DNA from: Holothuria scabra
Lineage: Eukaryota > Echinodermata > Holothuroidea > Aspidochirotida > Holothuriidae
Assembly: GCA_037179385.1 (NCBI GenBank)
Contig: CM074193.1
Location: 4,919,547-4,983,546 of the forward strand
Direction of reading: 5' to 3'
DNA length: 64,000 nucleotides
The notes under the pieces are model-generated. The model was given only the letters and a program-made list of their open reading frames with translations. It was not told the DNA's origin and ran no database searches. A program made the translations under genes and the position numbers. Every line of letters begins with the position of its first letter. Position 1 is the stretch's first letter. Positions 25,231-36,588 of this stretch are shown here, in pieces.

Positions 25231-25760
25231 TAGACTTGACATTAGGAAGTTCAGTTTCTCTCATAGGGTTGTTAATGAGTGGAATAGCCTACCTGAATGG
25301 GTTGTTAACTGCAAATCAGTGCATCGATTTAAAGGTAAAGAGCAGTCCCCCAAACTTTTTTGAAGAAAAAGCTTAATAACACAGTTTTCACATCATTTCA
25401 TTTCAAACCTTTTATGACTTTACTATTGCGTATACAAGGTGAACCAAGCAGTTATTTCTGGTTAATGTCACATTTGAAGAGAAAAAACATTGTCACATGA
25501 CTCCCAGCCACCAATCATGAAACTGGACAGTCTACTACACGTCTTCAATTTGGGATGACTGCTCCTGCCCTATAAGGTTAATATTTACAAGTTTTTCCAA
25601 GACTGTGGTAGGGTAAAATCTAATCTTTCTGGGCTCGTTAGGTGTTGGTGGTTTGCTTTTTGTTATTTGGGGATTTTGGATTACAGGGCATCTTATGGGG
25701 CCTTTATAAGCCTCCTTTGCCCTTTAACCTATTATGCTATGTTATGTTAAGTGCCCCCTT
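25231..25760 (+). pseudogene. LINE 3' end with RT C-terminus and 3' UTR, split by a MITE
   Basis: The + strand reads RLDIRKFSFSHRVVNEWNSL, then PEWVVN..SVHRFK, to 25333. This is the standard tail of CR1/L2-type ORF2 proteins. A family A MITE (25333-25572) follows directly in the TTTAAA of the Phe-Lys codons. Beyond it is LINE 3' UTR-like sequence (GGGCATCTTATGGGGCC, CCTCCTTTGCCCTTTAACC) ending in a TATGTTATGTTA tail near 25750. It abuts the opposite-strand LINE piece at about 25230. Confidence 0.75.
25333..25572 (+). repeat. TTAA MITE family A, copy 1 (inside a LINE)
   Basis: Starts AGGTAAAGAGCAGTCCCCCAAAC after TTAA (25329-25332) and ends GGGATGACTGCTCCTGCCCT; the right TTAA has decayed (TATA). 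The interior matches the copy at 53377-53626 (ATGACTCCCAGC, GAAACTGGACAGTCTACTAC). Confidence 0.85.
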
Positions 25761-25829
25761 TCAGCTGTAGATTCACTCCAGTTTTTTCAATACTTCCATT
25801 CCACATATCTAGGGAGTGTAAGTCCTACC

Positions 25830-26070
25830 AATTTATCAAGTAACGGGTAGGCAGGGTACACAGGTTTTGTAGAGGTCGTAAATTTCATCCCATATCACAA
25901 AGCCTAGTTGCTGTTCTCTTGTGTGTGTCTGCGATAGGTCAGTTGGTGAGCGACTCGCGGAGCATAGTTTGGCTATTTTATTGGGTATTCCAGGTGGTTT
26001 CGACACAATGTATGTTATCCCCGATACGGTCTACAAACCCTACAGTTTCTATTTTTTTCTTTTTGTTCTT
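25830..26070 (+). repeat. tRNA-like SINE candidate, copy 1
   Basis: GATAGGTCAGTTGGTGAGCG (about 25934-25953) resembles a tRNA A-box region. GGTGGTTTCGACAC about 50 bp later resembles a B box. The wider segment is related to 26480-26660 (shared AATTTCATCYCAT, CGACTCG and RTAYAATRTA..GTT..CCCGATA blocks). Without a fold or a library match this remains tentative. Confidence 0.35.
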
Positions 26071-26479
26071 AATGATTACATAGGCTATGTTATTTTTGTA
26101 AGCCTACCAAAAATTTTCGCGCGCTTCGCGCGCTTTGCAATTTCACGATTCAGACCCAAAAGAACACTACCAGTGCGCAACTCGGCTTTTAAAATATTAA
26201 TTAAGTGATATGGTGCAAAATGTACTCCAGGCTGCAACGACATGGGATAGTTAGGCTCCTTCATATCCCCTTCTCACCACCCCTTCGACATAGGGGCTGT
26301 CGGCTGTTGTGGTCACTGGCATGGCCCGCCCCTTGTCTGGAATAATCTGTCGCCTTCCCATGGTCGGTTTAGTTATTTTGGCTTTCAAAAGAGTTATTTC
26401 TGCGATAAAACCCAAAATGTTCGGTACGCCTTGCACACTCTTCCTCAGTTCCGTTACCTAGAGCTAATAAGGTACAAAC

Positions 26480-26660
26480 CCTTCCCATCTTTTCAAGTAA
26501 ATTAGTAAGTAGAATAAATGGATTAATGTACATGTCGGGAATTTCATCTCATTTCGCTAAACTTAGTTAATAATCTCTGGTGTCAGTCGTGCGGTACCGA
26601 CTCGAAGAAGGAAGTACAATATAAGTTGTGCCCGATAGGGCCCAAATGCCGGGACAATTG
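26480..26660 (+). repeat. tRNA-like SINE candidate, diverged copy 2
   Basis: Shares ordered blocks with 25830-26070, including AATTTCATCTCAT, TACCGACTCGAAG and GTTGTGCCCGATAGGGC. Strongly diverged. Confidence 0.3.
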
Positions 26661-26987
26661 ACCTATATAAGCTTTAAATAAGTACAAATTCTTTTTATAG
26701 TTCGCACTTACTCCCGCCCAGACCTAAACACAATTCCCTGGGGCCCCATTGACTCGTACAGTAACCCTCTAACAGCCACACACTAACTCTCGATGGAATA
26801 AGGAAAACATTGATACAAGATTGAAAATGTCAAAAAATTCCAGCTTTGGGGTTTACAAGATCGCTCAATTTTGATGTAAAATTGAAAAATCTCCTTGGGG
26901 AAGGAGGGGGAGAACCACGCCCTCTCCCCGTCCCTTCGCTCGGCTCCTCACTTGGGCGCTTCGCTCCCTCAAGAAAATGCCGCACCC

Positions 26988-27503
26988 CAGTGGCGGCGAT
27001 GAAAAATGAAAAAGTGGGGGCTAAAGGTATGTTCAGTCCCTTAATATTTGTCAAGTGCTCCAATTAAGAAGCGGGGAGAATTTCGAAGTCGGGCTGAACA
27101 TATTCTTGCTTAGAACACTCGGGAAGTGCCGTTTCCGGCCATCTGAGTGGTTTGTAAAGCCAAAAATTTCCTGTTACGCTCCGTGCCAATCGATGGTAGA
27201 GCTCCGCTTAGAAACATGTATTAACATGTTTCATAGACTAATTTTTTTTTTGCATTAAATGAGAAATTTCAGCAATGAGATCCATATTTCCAGGCTGGGA
27301 ACATGCAACATAAAACACTCAGGAAGTGCCGTTTCCTCCCATCTAAGGGGTTTCTAAAACCAAAAATTTTCTTGTTCGCTCCGCGCCAACTGATGGTGGC
27401 GCTCCGCTTAGATAGTCCTGTCGGTCAAGATTGGGGACGATGGGTCGACTTTGCTCCCCCCTCCCCCCCCCCCCCCCACAAGAAAATCCTGGCTACGCCC
27501 TTG
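26988..27503. mobile_element. hAT-like fragment with two module copies
   Basis: Right end AAATCCTGGCTACGCCCTTG after a C run resembles the right end at 23178. A CAGTGGCGGCG word at 26988 may be the left end. Two copies of the module lie inside (27100-27215 and 27310-27415: GGAAGTGCCGTTTCC, TTTCTAAAACC, CCGCGCCAACTGATGG). An inverted partial copy lies just outside at 27535-27600. No clear target duplication was found. Confidence 0.55.
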
Positions 27504-27639
27504 AGTTCCAGTATATCTTTGTCCTCACAAAGGCGAGAATATTTGGGCTTAACAAACTCTCCAGATGGCCAGAAACGGCACTTCCGAATCTTCTGAGCTG
27601 AATGTGCATTGGACTGATGAAGAATATACAGCAGCAGCC

Positions 27640-28030
27640 TCAACTGGATCTGGATCTGGATGAATACTGAACAACACTCCAAGTCAAACGTGCAGGGTTG
27701 AGTGTGCACATGTGGCTACTCATGTCTGAGGATCCTAAAGGCTGCGTTCTTGAACTGCTTAGTGTCTTTGCGTATACTGCTATATTCAGGGGGAGTAAGT
27801 TCCAGTCTCTGACTGTCTGAGGAAAGAAACTTTATTTGTAGCAGTCCTTACTGATTGGTATATTTCTAACAATATTTGAGTGATGACGCCTAGATTGCCG
27901 ATGGACCGGTTGTAGGTCGTTAATTGGCAAGGCTTGGAGGCCCAATCTGGCTTTGTGAAGAACTGCTAGCCCGTTGACAGTACGTCTGTCTTTGAGGCTA
28001 ATCCCACCTATAGGCCTTTCAACATTTCAG
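27640..28030 (-). pseudogene. LINE reverse-transcriptase C-terminal remnant
   Basis: The - strand reads RRTVNGLAVLHKARLGLQAL, then PVHRQSRRHHSNIVRNIPIS, a stop, and SFFPQTVRDWNLLPLNIA, followed by TLSSSRTQPLG in a decayed frame. FFPxTVRDWNxLP is the canonical post-RT motif of CR1/Jockey-clade LINEs. The in-frame stop and the absence of the catalytic domain show a dead 3' fragment. Confidence 0.8.
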
Positions 28031-28142
28031 TCACGCTACTTCGAAGTTCTTCCCGAAAGCTTTATTGGAGTAGGAAGAGCGTCGCTAGGGGGCAAGTTGC
28101 TACAGTGCCAGTTTCTTGTTGCAAGAACAGGGGGAGCTTTAA

Positions 28143-29963
28143 GCCCGGTACACACCGCCACGACTACCTACGACGCGACAAGACTTCACCTGTCGTAGAC
28201 AATCTGCATAAATCGTAGACATTCTGGCGCCTTCCTAAACCCACGAAAATACCATGTCACACCGCTCCGACACTAACCGATGGAGCGACGCTGCACGTGG
28301 CGCGCCATCAATCAGGCTATTCCAGGTTTGAGATTTAGGCCCTACAATAAATTTGAAATGGTTCATTTTTTGGCCTCTGGGTCGCAGTTAAGAAATTATT
28401 GGCATGTACAGGCTCTAAAGTAGGCCTTTTACACTGTCCAAAGTTTGCGTATCGTGTCCTTTAAAAGATTGAACTCGGTATATGAATTAGTAAGTTAGAT
28501 GGGCTTTAACGGCTCAGTTTCTAACCGAATTGTCAAAGTCGGGCTGGCCACGGCCTTTTTTCCAGTTGTGGCTGATTGGCTTGCTTCTCTTAAGGGCTGT
28601 GATTTCCCTGGGACGTAGGCTGGAGGAGGGGGTGCGTGCGGACGCACCTCCCCGCACCAGCTGGAGTTCCGCTCAAAATGAGGCAAAAGAATTCTTCAAA
28701 AAATATAAGGCGAAAAAAGAAGCTCAAGAAGACTACGGTGCTACTCCCTGACCAGGGAGGTGTTAGGACCTCTAACACCTCCCTGCTCTGACCGCCGTCT
28801 CCACCCAGCACGATTGTGCCTACATGCAAGAGGATGAATACAAGTCGGCTTGCAGATTTATCTGCCAGCCTTAGTAGGCGAAGGAATGTCTTACAAAGGT
28901 ATTAACACTTGTTATTTTGAAAATAAATATAGAAAGAAAAATATTCCCCTTAAAAAGGAAGTAATTTCTAATTGGCTTGGTATTCTAGGCCTACGTAAAT
29001 GCTTGAACATGAACGCACAATGACTGGTTTGAAGTTAACGGACTTGTTCCGTCTTTTTCTGTGCAAAGTATCTTCAAGTGACGCACTTTTATAAGTGCGT
29101 TCGTTTTCCGAGCACGCAGAAGTTTGCATCAACTAAAATCCTGAAAATACACTGAGAAATGTCTTCTTCGCGGATGTAATGCGTTGTAAAAGCGTACGCA
29201 CACTGACCTCTTTGAACGATGGATTTTTTTTTTTTTGCTAATGCGGCTTTAGTTTTTACACGAATCGCCGGTTAGACTGGTCAACGCTAGGTCTCATCTA
29301 CACTTCCACCCCGATATTTACGTCTCTATGAGGAATCAATTTCAGCAACAGTGTAAGTAAACGTGTGGAATATATGCTTATAATATCTTTGGGGTTTACC
29401 CCGTCTTCGAACCTCCAGTTCGTAGGTCTATCACATGGCGTTAGTCTGCTCTGACTGATTTAGCGCAAAATTCATCGCCCCACTATGCAAAAGAAGTGTT
29501 CGTATGTCTTTCGCCTCCAACACGCTTACGTTTTGTACACTTGTTAAAATGAAGAAAAAAGATGGTCCCTACACGAATAGCTCCTTATTCTCGAGTCATT
29601 TCGTTCATTGTCCTGCTGTACAGCACAACCATTGTGGGCAATTCATCAACGCAAAATCACAGTCCGCTTAGCAGGCATACATTGCAAACATGCAGTTGGC
29701 TTCGCGCTGAACAGACCATGGGTGAATGCTGCGCTCTGATTGGACAAACCGCATGAGGCCTGTTTGTCGCGTCGAAGACGAGTTCACACCAACACAACGA
29801 GTACCGCCTAGACCCGACTACGATTGAACATGTTTAATCTTGCCGACGGCATACGACCCGACGGAATCGTAGTCGTGGGAGTGTTCACACCGCCCATACC
29901 CCAGCCGACGCGTTGGGTGGTCGCCGTCGTGTCTTGGGTCGTCGTGGCGGTGTGAACAGGACT
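28143..29963. mobile_element. TTAA-flanked DNA transposon with CACACCGCCACGAC ends
   Basis: A 1821-bp segment flanked by TTAA (28139-28142 and 29964-29967). Its inverted ends share CACACCGCCACGAC, after slightly different outermost bases (GCCCGGTA and AGTCCTGTT). Related subterminal words (GTTCACACC, ACGACTACG) recur at 29770-29960. It holds no transposase ORF. A G-family repeat is nested at 28491-28600. A similar left end, GCCAGGTACACATTGCC, follows a TTAA at 30036-30039. Confidence 0.75.
28491..28600 (-). repeat. SINE-like dispersed repeat G, copy 3
   Basis: Blocks GTTAGATGGGCTTTA, GGCTCAGTTTCTAACC, AAGTCGGGCTGGCCACGG and CCTTTTTTCCAGTTGTGG, shared with the copies at 294, 9900 (inverted) and 59335. 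Nested in the TTAA-flanked element. Confidence 0.6.
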
Positions 29964-30039
29964 TTAAGCTAGGCCTTCCACTCTTTGTGGCGTGTCTGAA
30001 TAATCTCGTCGCAAGGGGTTGCGTCGCATGGTGAGTTAA

Positions 30040-30260
30040 GCCAGGTACACATTGCCACGACAACTAACGACACCAAGCGACAAGACGTCGCGTCGGCTAC
30101 AGTCCTGGCTGTGTGGCCAGTTTCACCACAAGAGTTCCGCCGTGTCGTAAGCCGTGAGTCGGATTGGAAATGGTCAATCGTAGTTGGATGCAATCGGTGC
30201 GTCGTTTTCATGCCGGGTCATACGGCCATGACTACCAAAGAAGTGTCTATGACTTATGCA
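30040..30260 (+). repeat. Left-end fragment of the CACACCGCC element family
   Basis: Follows TTAA at 30036-30039 and begins GCCAGGTACACATTGCC, then ACGACAACTAACGAC, paralleling 28143. It lacks an identifiable right end before the hAT-like element at 30268, so it is probably truncated by it. Confidence 0.5.
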
Positions 30261-30267
30261 AATTGTC

Positions 30268-31094
30268 CAGTGGCGTAGGAAACAACATGAAAGAGGGGGG
30301 AGGCGGAGGGGAGGGGGGGAGGGGCGGAACAATTTTGGACCATGTACCTCACCTTACCCCATTGACCAAAAGATGCATTTCTGCTGATAAAATTTTCCCT
30401 TTATTCTACGAGCAAGAACATTTTTTTAAATAAAAAAGTCTGAATTTTCTTAAATATGAACACTTCTGTATCAGGAACGTAATTTGAGACGAGCGGAGCG
30501 CGCCGAAAATTTGGGTCCTTTTACCTGTTTACACATTTGCAAATGTGGCCGCTTGTATTGCAAGAAGTAATTTAGATTCAGTGTTTCCTGTAAGGAAATT
30601 TGAATATGAATCTGCGTTCCCTATTAGCTGATTAGCATATATCTGACATAGCATGTAGACTGAAGATCGTTGTTGTTACATAATGTTATCTAACTATTGC
30701 GGACTGAGGCTTGTTGGGGCTGGTAGGGGACAGTCAAAAAGCTCCCGAAACTTTGTTGCATTTTTAGAAAAAATATTTAATATTCAAGAGCCTATATTGA
30801 AGAAATCTTTAGGGAAATGGGACCTTACATAGCGGCTCGGGAAAGTTTACCACTGACTGCTCTATGACTGTATGAGCAACCCCTTTCGACAAAGATTGTA
30901 ATTTAGAGCGCGCCATGCACCCAGAAATGTTGCCTTTTAAAACAAATAGATACAAATATGGAGCTTTTATTAAGCAGGATTCGGTATTTTAGGGAGGAAA
31001 AGATGAAAAACTGCACTGTATTAGCCTGGTGTCTCAAATGGCAAATTTCAGAATTTTTCACTTTTTTTCGAGCCTTCCTGTAGCTACGTCACTG
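30268..31094. mobile_element. hAT-like element with CAGTGGCGTAG/TAGCTACGTCACTG ends
   Basis: Starts CAGTGGCGTAGGAA followed by a G-rich tract and ends CTGTAGCTACGTCACTG. It has the same termini type as the 20418-23178 element, at 827 bp. Flanking 8-mers (AAATTGTC, CTCTGCAA) do not match, so either the flanks have drifted or the ends belong to different copies. No ORF. Confidence 0.55.
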
Positions 31095-34000
31095 CTCTGC
31101 AACATTGATCAATTTGACACTTCAATAACTAAGGAATCCATCCACACAGACTACTAAACTGACAGGGTTGAAAGATGTCTGAGTATAGATGTGTATGAAA
31201 GCATTTGTTTGTCGAAAGACTATCTTCATAGTTGGCGCGCAGTGTACAGAAGATTTTGAAAAATTGCGACCCATTACACAGCCGGAAATAGCATGTCTCG
31301 GGCTTGTTACCTCGAGCTTGTTAGTAGTAGCTAAGTTGTCCGATTTTTCTTTTAAGTGTGAACACTGATGTATCAGGGACGTACTTTAGGGCGTGCGAGG
31401 CGCGCCCAAATTTTTGCCCCTTAAAAAAATATACAGACGAATCCGATAAGCTCTTGTGTTTAGTGAGAGTAGGCAGCCATTAGTGGGATCCATCAGCCTT
31501 AAATTGTCTTCTTTAACTATCTACATGAATTTCAAACCCCCATATTCTTTGAAATAGAAGTAATTAAGATACAATTAACTGTACACACCGCGTCGAGGTC
31601 CAGCAAAGAATATCAGAATGATATAAAACTTAAAATATACGCTATAGTTCTACACAAAAATATTTAGAATGTTTGATTGAAACGTATTTTTAACGAATAT
31701 TTTTTGTAATTTTCTTAACTATGTTTCTCGACTTTCCTACTTTTTTGACCTGCTTCGGTTTGTCACAAAATGAGGGTACATGCGCACTGTTAAACGAGGT
31801 GATTCTTGATTGGTTGTTGCCATTTTATTGCATCAATTGTATTCTTCGTATGGGTTAGGGATTTGGGCTATTGTTAGACAGTTAAGAAATTTCTTGTTAA
31901 ACAGTGCGCCACGCCCCCAAAATGAATGTATAGAAAATATTTGAATATTGGGGTTTTAAATATGCAAGGAATGTCTAAACAACACTTTGCATTTAGTTAA
32001 CAGTGTTTTTGTACACATCCAGGGTAGAAATGGCTGTATCAAAGTGGGTGTGCTACATTTTGGGCATCGTTCAAAATTGATGACCTTTTGACCTCCGGTG
32101 ACCTCATTAAGCAGATAATTTGCATTTTATCTTGTGTGTGAGATAGAGTTGATTAAGACAAACATTTTGATGGGTCATTCATCAAAAAGTAACAATTATT
32201 TCCAGAGTAATTGCTATTTAGATTTTCCCTACCCCCAAAATATAGTTACCCAGCTGTTGTGCTCTATCAACATTTAATCCTATAGAAAGCACAGTTCATT
32301 CCTAAGGATTCAATGTTCCCATAAAAATCTGAAAATTTACACTTCAAACTAAATTCCTATCCCTGCTTCATCAATCCTAGGAGGGGGAGTTGCTAGGTGA
32401 CCCCCTCCAGCACACAGACTATAAATACTAAAGCTGACCTACAGTGGAGTCTAAACAGTTTCACTATGATATGCCGTTTGTACAAAATCTACTTGTTACT
32501 GTGTCACTCGAAAGTCATTGCTTGATAAGCTGCAAATTATGTTGATTCAGGTTCGATGTGATCAGACTGGCAATACAAAAACTTCATTTACAGCAAGGTG
32601 GCATGTGGGTATTTTGAAAGGGGGCAAATCATGACTTGAGAGTGCTCCTTCACTTATTTTTCCCCTTTGTTTGCTTTCTTTTCACATTTTCTTGCTGTTG
32701 CTCTCCCAACTTACCATCACCCCCCAAATGTTGCCTGTGATCTACGGTGGGGCCATTAGTCACCAGTTGTCAGGAAGTGGTATGTCAAATAATTCACAGG
32801 AAGATGAAACAATGATGAAAGAAACACACCCTTCACTGATATGAAACAATTGAAGTTCTGAAAAGGGTTTTAACCCTGACAGCCATAGTGGCTATTTGTG
32901 TTCCAACTTCACAAAAGAATGCACTAACTCTATTGTGCTGGTAAATGGACATTTCCTGAGCAGCTTTATAGATCAATGCACACACACAGATTACTCCATT
33001 GAATTTGAATTCATCAAAGCTTCTTGCTACGTGCCTGCTGTGACAATTACCAAACTGGATACGTAGCTAAGGGGATTTTCCCAGCATGCAGTATCCTTCA
33101 AGCCATAAGAAGTCCAAACATCACAAATCAGGAAAACTGTTTTGAAAGAACTGGTTGGAGGGTAACTTTTTCCTAATTGCAAAGATTTCCAAATTGAAGA
33201 CAAAAAACAAAGAACGATGAAAATACTCTTTTCTTGTCTTTTTATTTCATGAAATGATGACATGAAATTCATGATAAATACTGATATATAACAAGAAGAT
33301 AAACAGAATATATGAGAATATACAAGATCTGTTTGAAGTTATTGCAGTACTATGTACACTATGATACACATAGACTGAGTGGTATAGGCTATAGACTAGG
33401 CAGTAGTATACACTCATGTGACACTATTTACAACCTTTTTACATGAATCACTTTTAATCAAGCTGTAATGTGCGTTGCAATCCTTCCTTTGATCCACAAA
33501 ATATTCCTGAAAAAACTTTACTCATTCTCTTCTTTGAATGAATCAACTTCCCTGTGCCTCAGAAGAAACTGTTTTATTTAAATAACTATATCTAATTTCA
33601 TGCTAAAATTCAAAACATTATGATTGTGCTCCTCATTTGAAATCTTTTACTTTCACATTAATTGATAAAAAACTTACTTAAATGCCATCCGAGAGTACCC
33701 CTCCCCTCCCCATGCAGCCACTCTTGCAAGCCTCCCTCCGTTGACTTCCAATCCAACCATTGACATAACTACACCCCAGCTAGCATTAAAAAAGACTTGG
33801 TACAACATAAACAACATCACTGGGTTGCTGGTTATATTAATTATTATCACAACCATTCACCAAACTGAACACTGACAAAAATTTTTTAGCACTTCAGGAT
33901 AACTGTAGAATTCCCCCAAACTGAAAACATATATTTTGATCAAACAATTGTTTAAAGTAAATTATTTCAATCAGATTCTTATGATGAATTACACCTACGC

Positions 34001-36588
34001 GATATCTTTCAACTTCAACTTTTCACTTCCTAACCCCTACGCTAATACAAACAAAACTGCCTGTTTCTGGGTTACAGCGGAACATTTCCCTCTGGCATTG
34101 TGTCGTAAGTATCCCACTCTTCTCATGATATGTAAAACCAGAACTATGTAAATGTTTGCAAACAAATGTCACAACTATTAAATGCTATCGTTAAATACTT
34201 TAAAAGCCAAATATTTAGAATTTGAAAAATGCACATTACAGACTCTTTTGAATAGATGACATTAAGAGGTATGGTTTACAAGTGAGTTATCTATATGGGG
34301 AAATTCCCTTGCATTTTTATATTCAGGCATTCCCTTTAGGGTGTTATGACATACTTTTCAGTTTTCAAGCATTTTCAAAATGGGAGAATCCCTACATTTT
34401 CCTCAATGAGTCAACTTTAACTCTTATGTTTTGGCAGAATGCAGAATTTTTAATTCTATCCATGAATGTCTTCACTTGAAGGAATTTTAAGTTCCTTAAA
34501 AAGTAATATTTGGAATCAGGTTCTCAAGGTTAACAAAACAATTTGCTTTTCATCAGCGATTTATATTCATTAGACTCACACCTTTATCAACAACAAAAGA
34601 AGACAACACATATGTAAATCTCTGCTTAAAAGTATTTTTTTCAAGTTCAAGTCAGGCCCCCGGCCCCTCTCTCTCTCTTTCCTGAGTAATTATCTTTAGT
34701 ATCTTTAATTCATCTATGTTGCTACTTATCGAAACCATTAAATGTGACAAAATGTGTCCATTGTGAACAATGTTGGAAGCTCACTGCAGAATTAACCTTG
34801 TATTTTAAACAGTATCAAGCATAGTTATGATACCAAACACTGATCAAGTATAGTATTTTCGCCTTGCCAAAATCAACCCAGGTTCTCAAAGCCAACCTTT
34901 TTTGCAATTCATTCCTCCAATACACCAAAACATGCATAGGAAAAATATCATATTTATGTTTACAGAATTTTCAAGTTTATGTTCTGTAAACCTCCTTACA
35001 TTTTATATGGTACATAACCATGTGATTAATGCCTTTTATATTCAGAAACATGGTTATTACATTAGCTGTACATAGTATTGGTACTTGAGTGGAAATGAGG
35101 GGAGTAATGTACGAAATTAACAGCTATTAATGTACTGGCAGTAGGTAGGTTCTTCACATTTTTACAGTTCCAGTTTGATAATGACTTCAATATTCCAATT
35201 GTATGCACTGAGGGTATTTGCTGCCGACAACAAACAAGCATAAATTCTTAGCACCATACATTACACAAGTAAAAACCAAGCCTTTCACTTTTGCATAATT
35301 GTCTCAAGAAATAAGAAAAACATAAGTTTGACATAAAAGGCTATATCATTTGCTATTGTGTATAACATCTTCAAGAGTAATCTAAGCATTTTGATGCCGC
35401 TCTGTGGCAATGAGGTAGATTTTAGAATCAATTTCAAACCTTCACACCAAAACATATCTCTAGGCTTAATCTGGAAAATAGATTTGCCAAAATAAAAATA
35501 AACAAACTATACCAATGTAAACTTAATATGAAAAACTAACTACAAATTGCCTAGTCTCTTTCCAGTCACTTTTTGATGCAAGTAACTTACACCTCCAAAC
35601 ACTATTTACTGAAAAATAACTGGATTGTTCCATTTTATAATTACCATACACTTTTTTAAATTCTTTCTTAATGACAAACATTTAAGGACAATGTAGACAG
35701 TACCATACAGGTGAATATCTGTGCCGATTCAAACCAAGGAGCTTTCAGAGACAACCCCTCTTCAAACTTGCAACTGCTTGACATTCTATGATTGAAGCAA
35801 TCAAAAACTTTGAACTTGTTAAAAGTTTTAATAATCCAGTCACAGTCCACATTGACTCCACTTCCATATATCTGCACACATGCTACATGGAAGTTCATCA
35901 AACCAATCAGGACCAATGTGTGAGAACACTCGACTAATCAACACAACCATCATATCATTGTTCCGAATGAAGCCTAAAAATATAAGAACCAGAGTATAAA
36001 AGAGATTTGTGCTGAGTAAGAATAATAAAATAGTAAAAAAAACCAATAGCATTGTTACCCCCAAAACTGGGGCCCTGTCAAAAGGAGGTATACTTGTTAC
36101 GTGACCAATGTGAATACCATATGTCTGGGACTGGATTTATCTACTTCATACTCAACAGACAACTGCAGATCAACACTGACCATGTAATTCAACAGCATCA
36201 ACTGGTTCTTCTGTGGTGTGAGTTTTGCACACAATGAAACTTTACGAAAGTTTACAAAATAATAAACTTTGTCCTGACAACTTTTGGCAAGATAATGGCA
36301 AAACTTAACAATTGCCCTGAAATATAGCTTTTGAGTTTTGTGTGAATGCTTTATCCCTCCCTTTGAACATATTTCAAGAGAATAAGGTAGTTTCCTCATT
36401 TTGATTTGATCAAAAAGTTAACGCATCAAGAGAGACATAAGAAACACAAAAAGAGACCCTGAAGCTAAAAACTTCATGAAATTGCAGCACTTGATTTAAA
36501 TAGCGGTGGGAGGGGCAAGTTGAAAGAGACCATTTGTACAAATTTTGCACCCCATTTCACACCGTTTTCATCTTTCTCTCTGTCACAA
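31095..36588. other. Repeat-poor 3' flank and probable 3' UTR of the RhoGAP gene
   Basis: No conserved protein was found on either strand. It contains a family C MITE at 31792-31910 and a GC motif repeat near 31370-31430. AATAAA on the - strand at about 33241-33246 is one possible polyadenylation signal for the gene ending at 36589, but several others exist closer in. Confidence 0.45.
31792..31910. repeat. Short MITE family C, copy 2
   Basis: About 119 bp with inverted ends GCGCACTGTTAAAC / TTGTTAAACAGTGCGC. The interior TTTTATTGCATCAATTGTAT and GGGTTAGGGATTTGGG match the copy at 18733. Confidence 0.75.
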
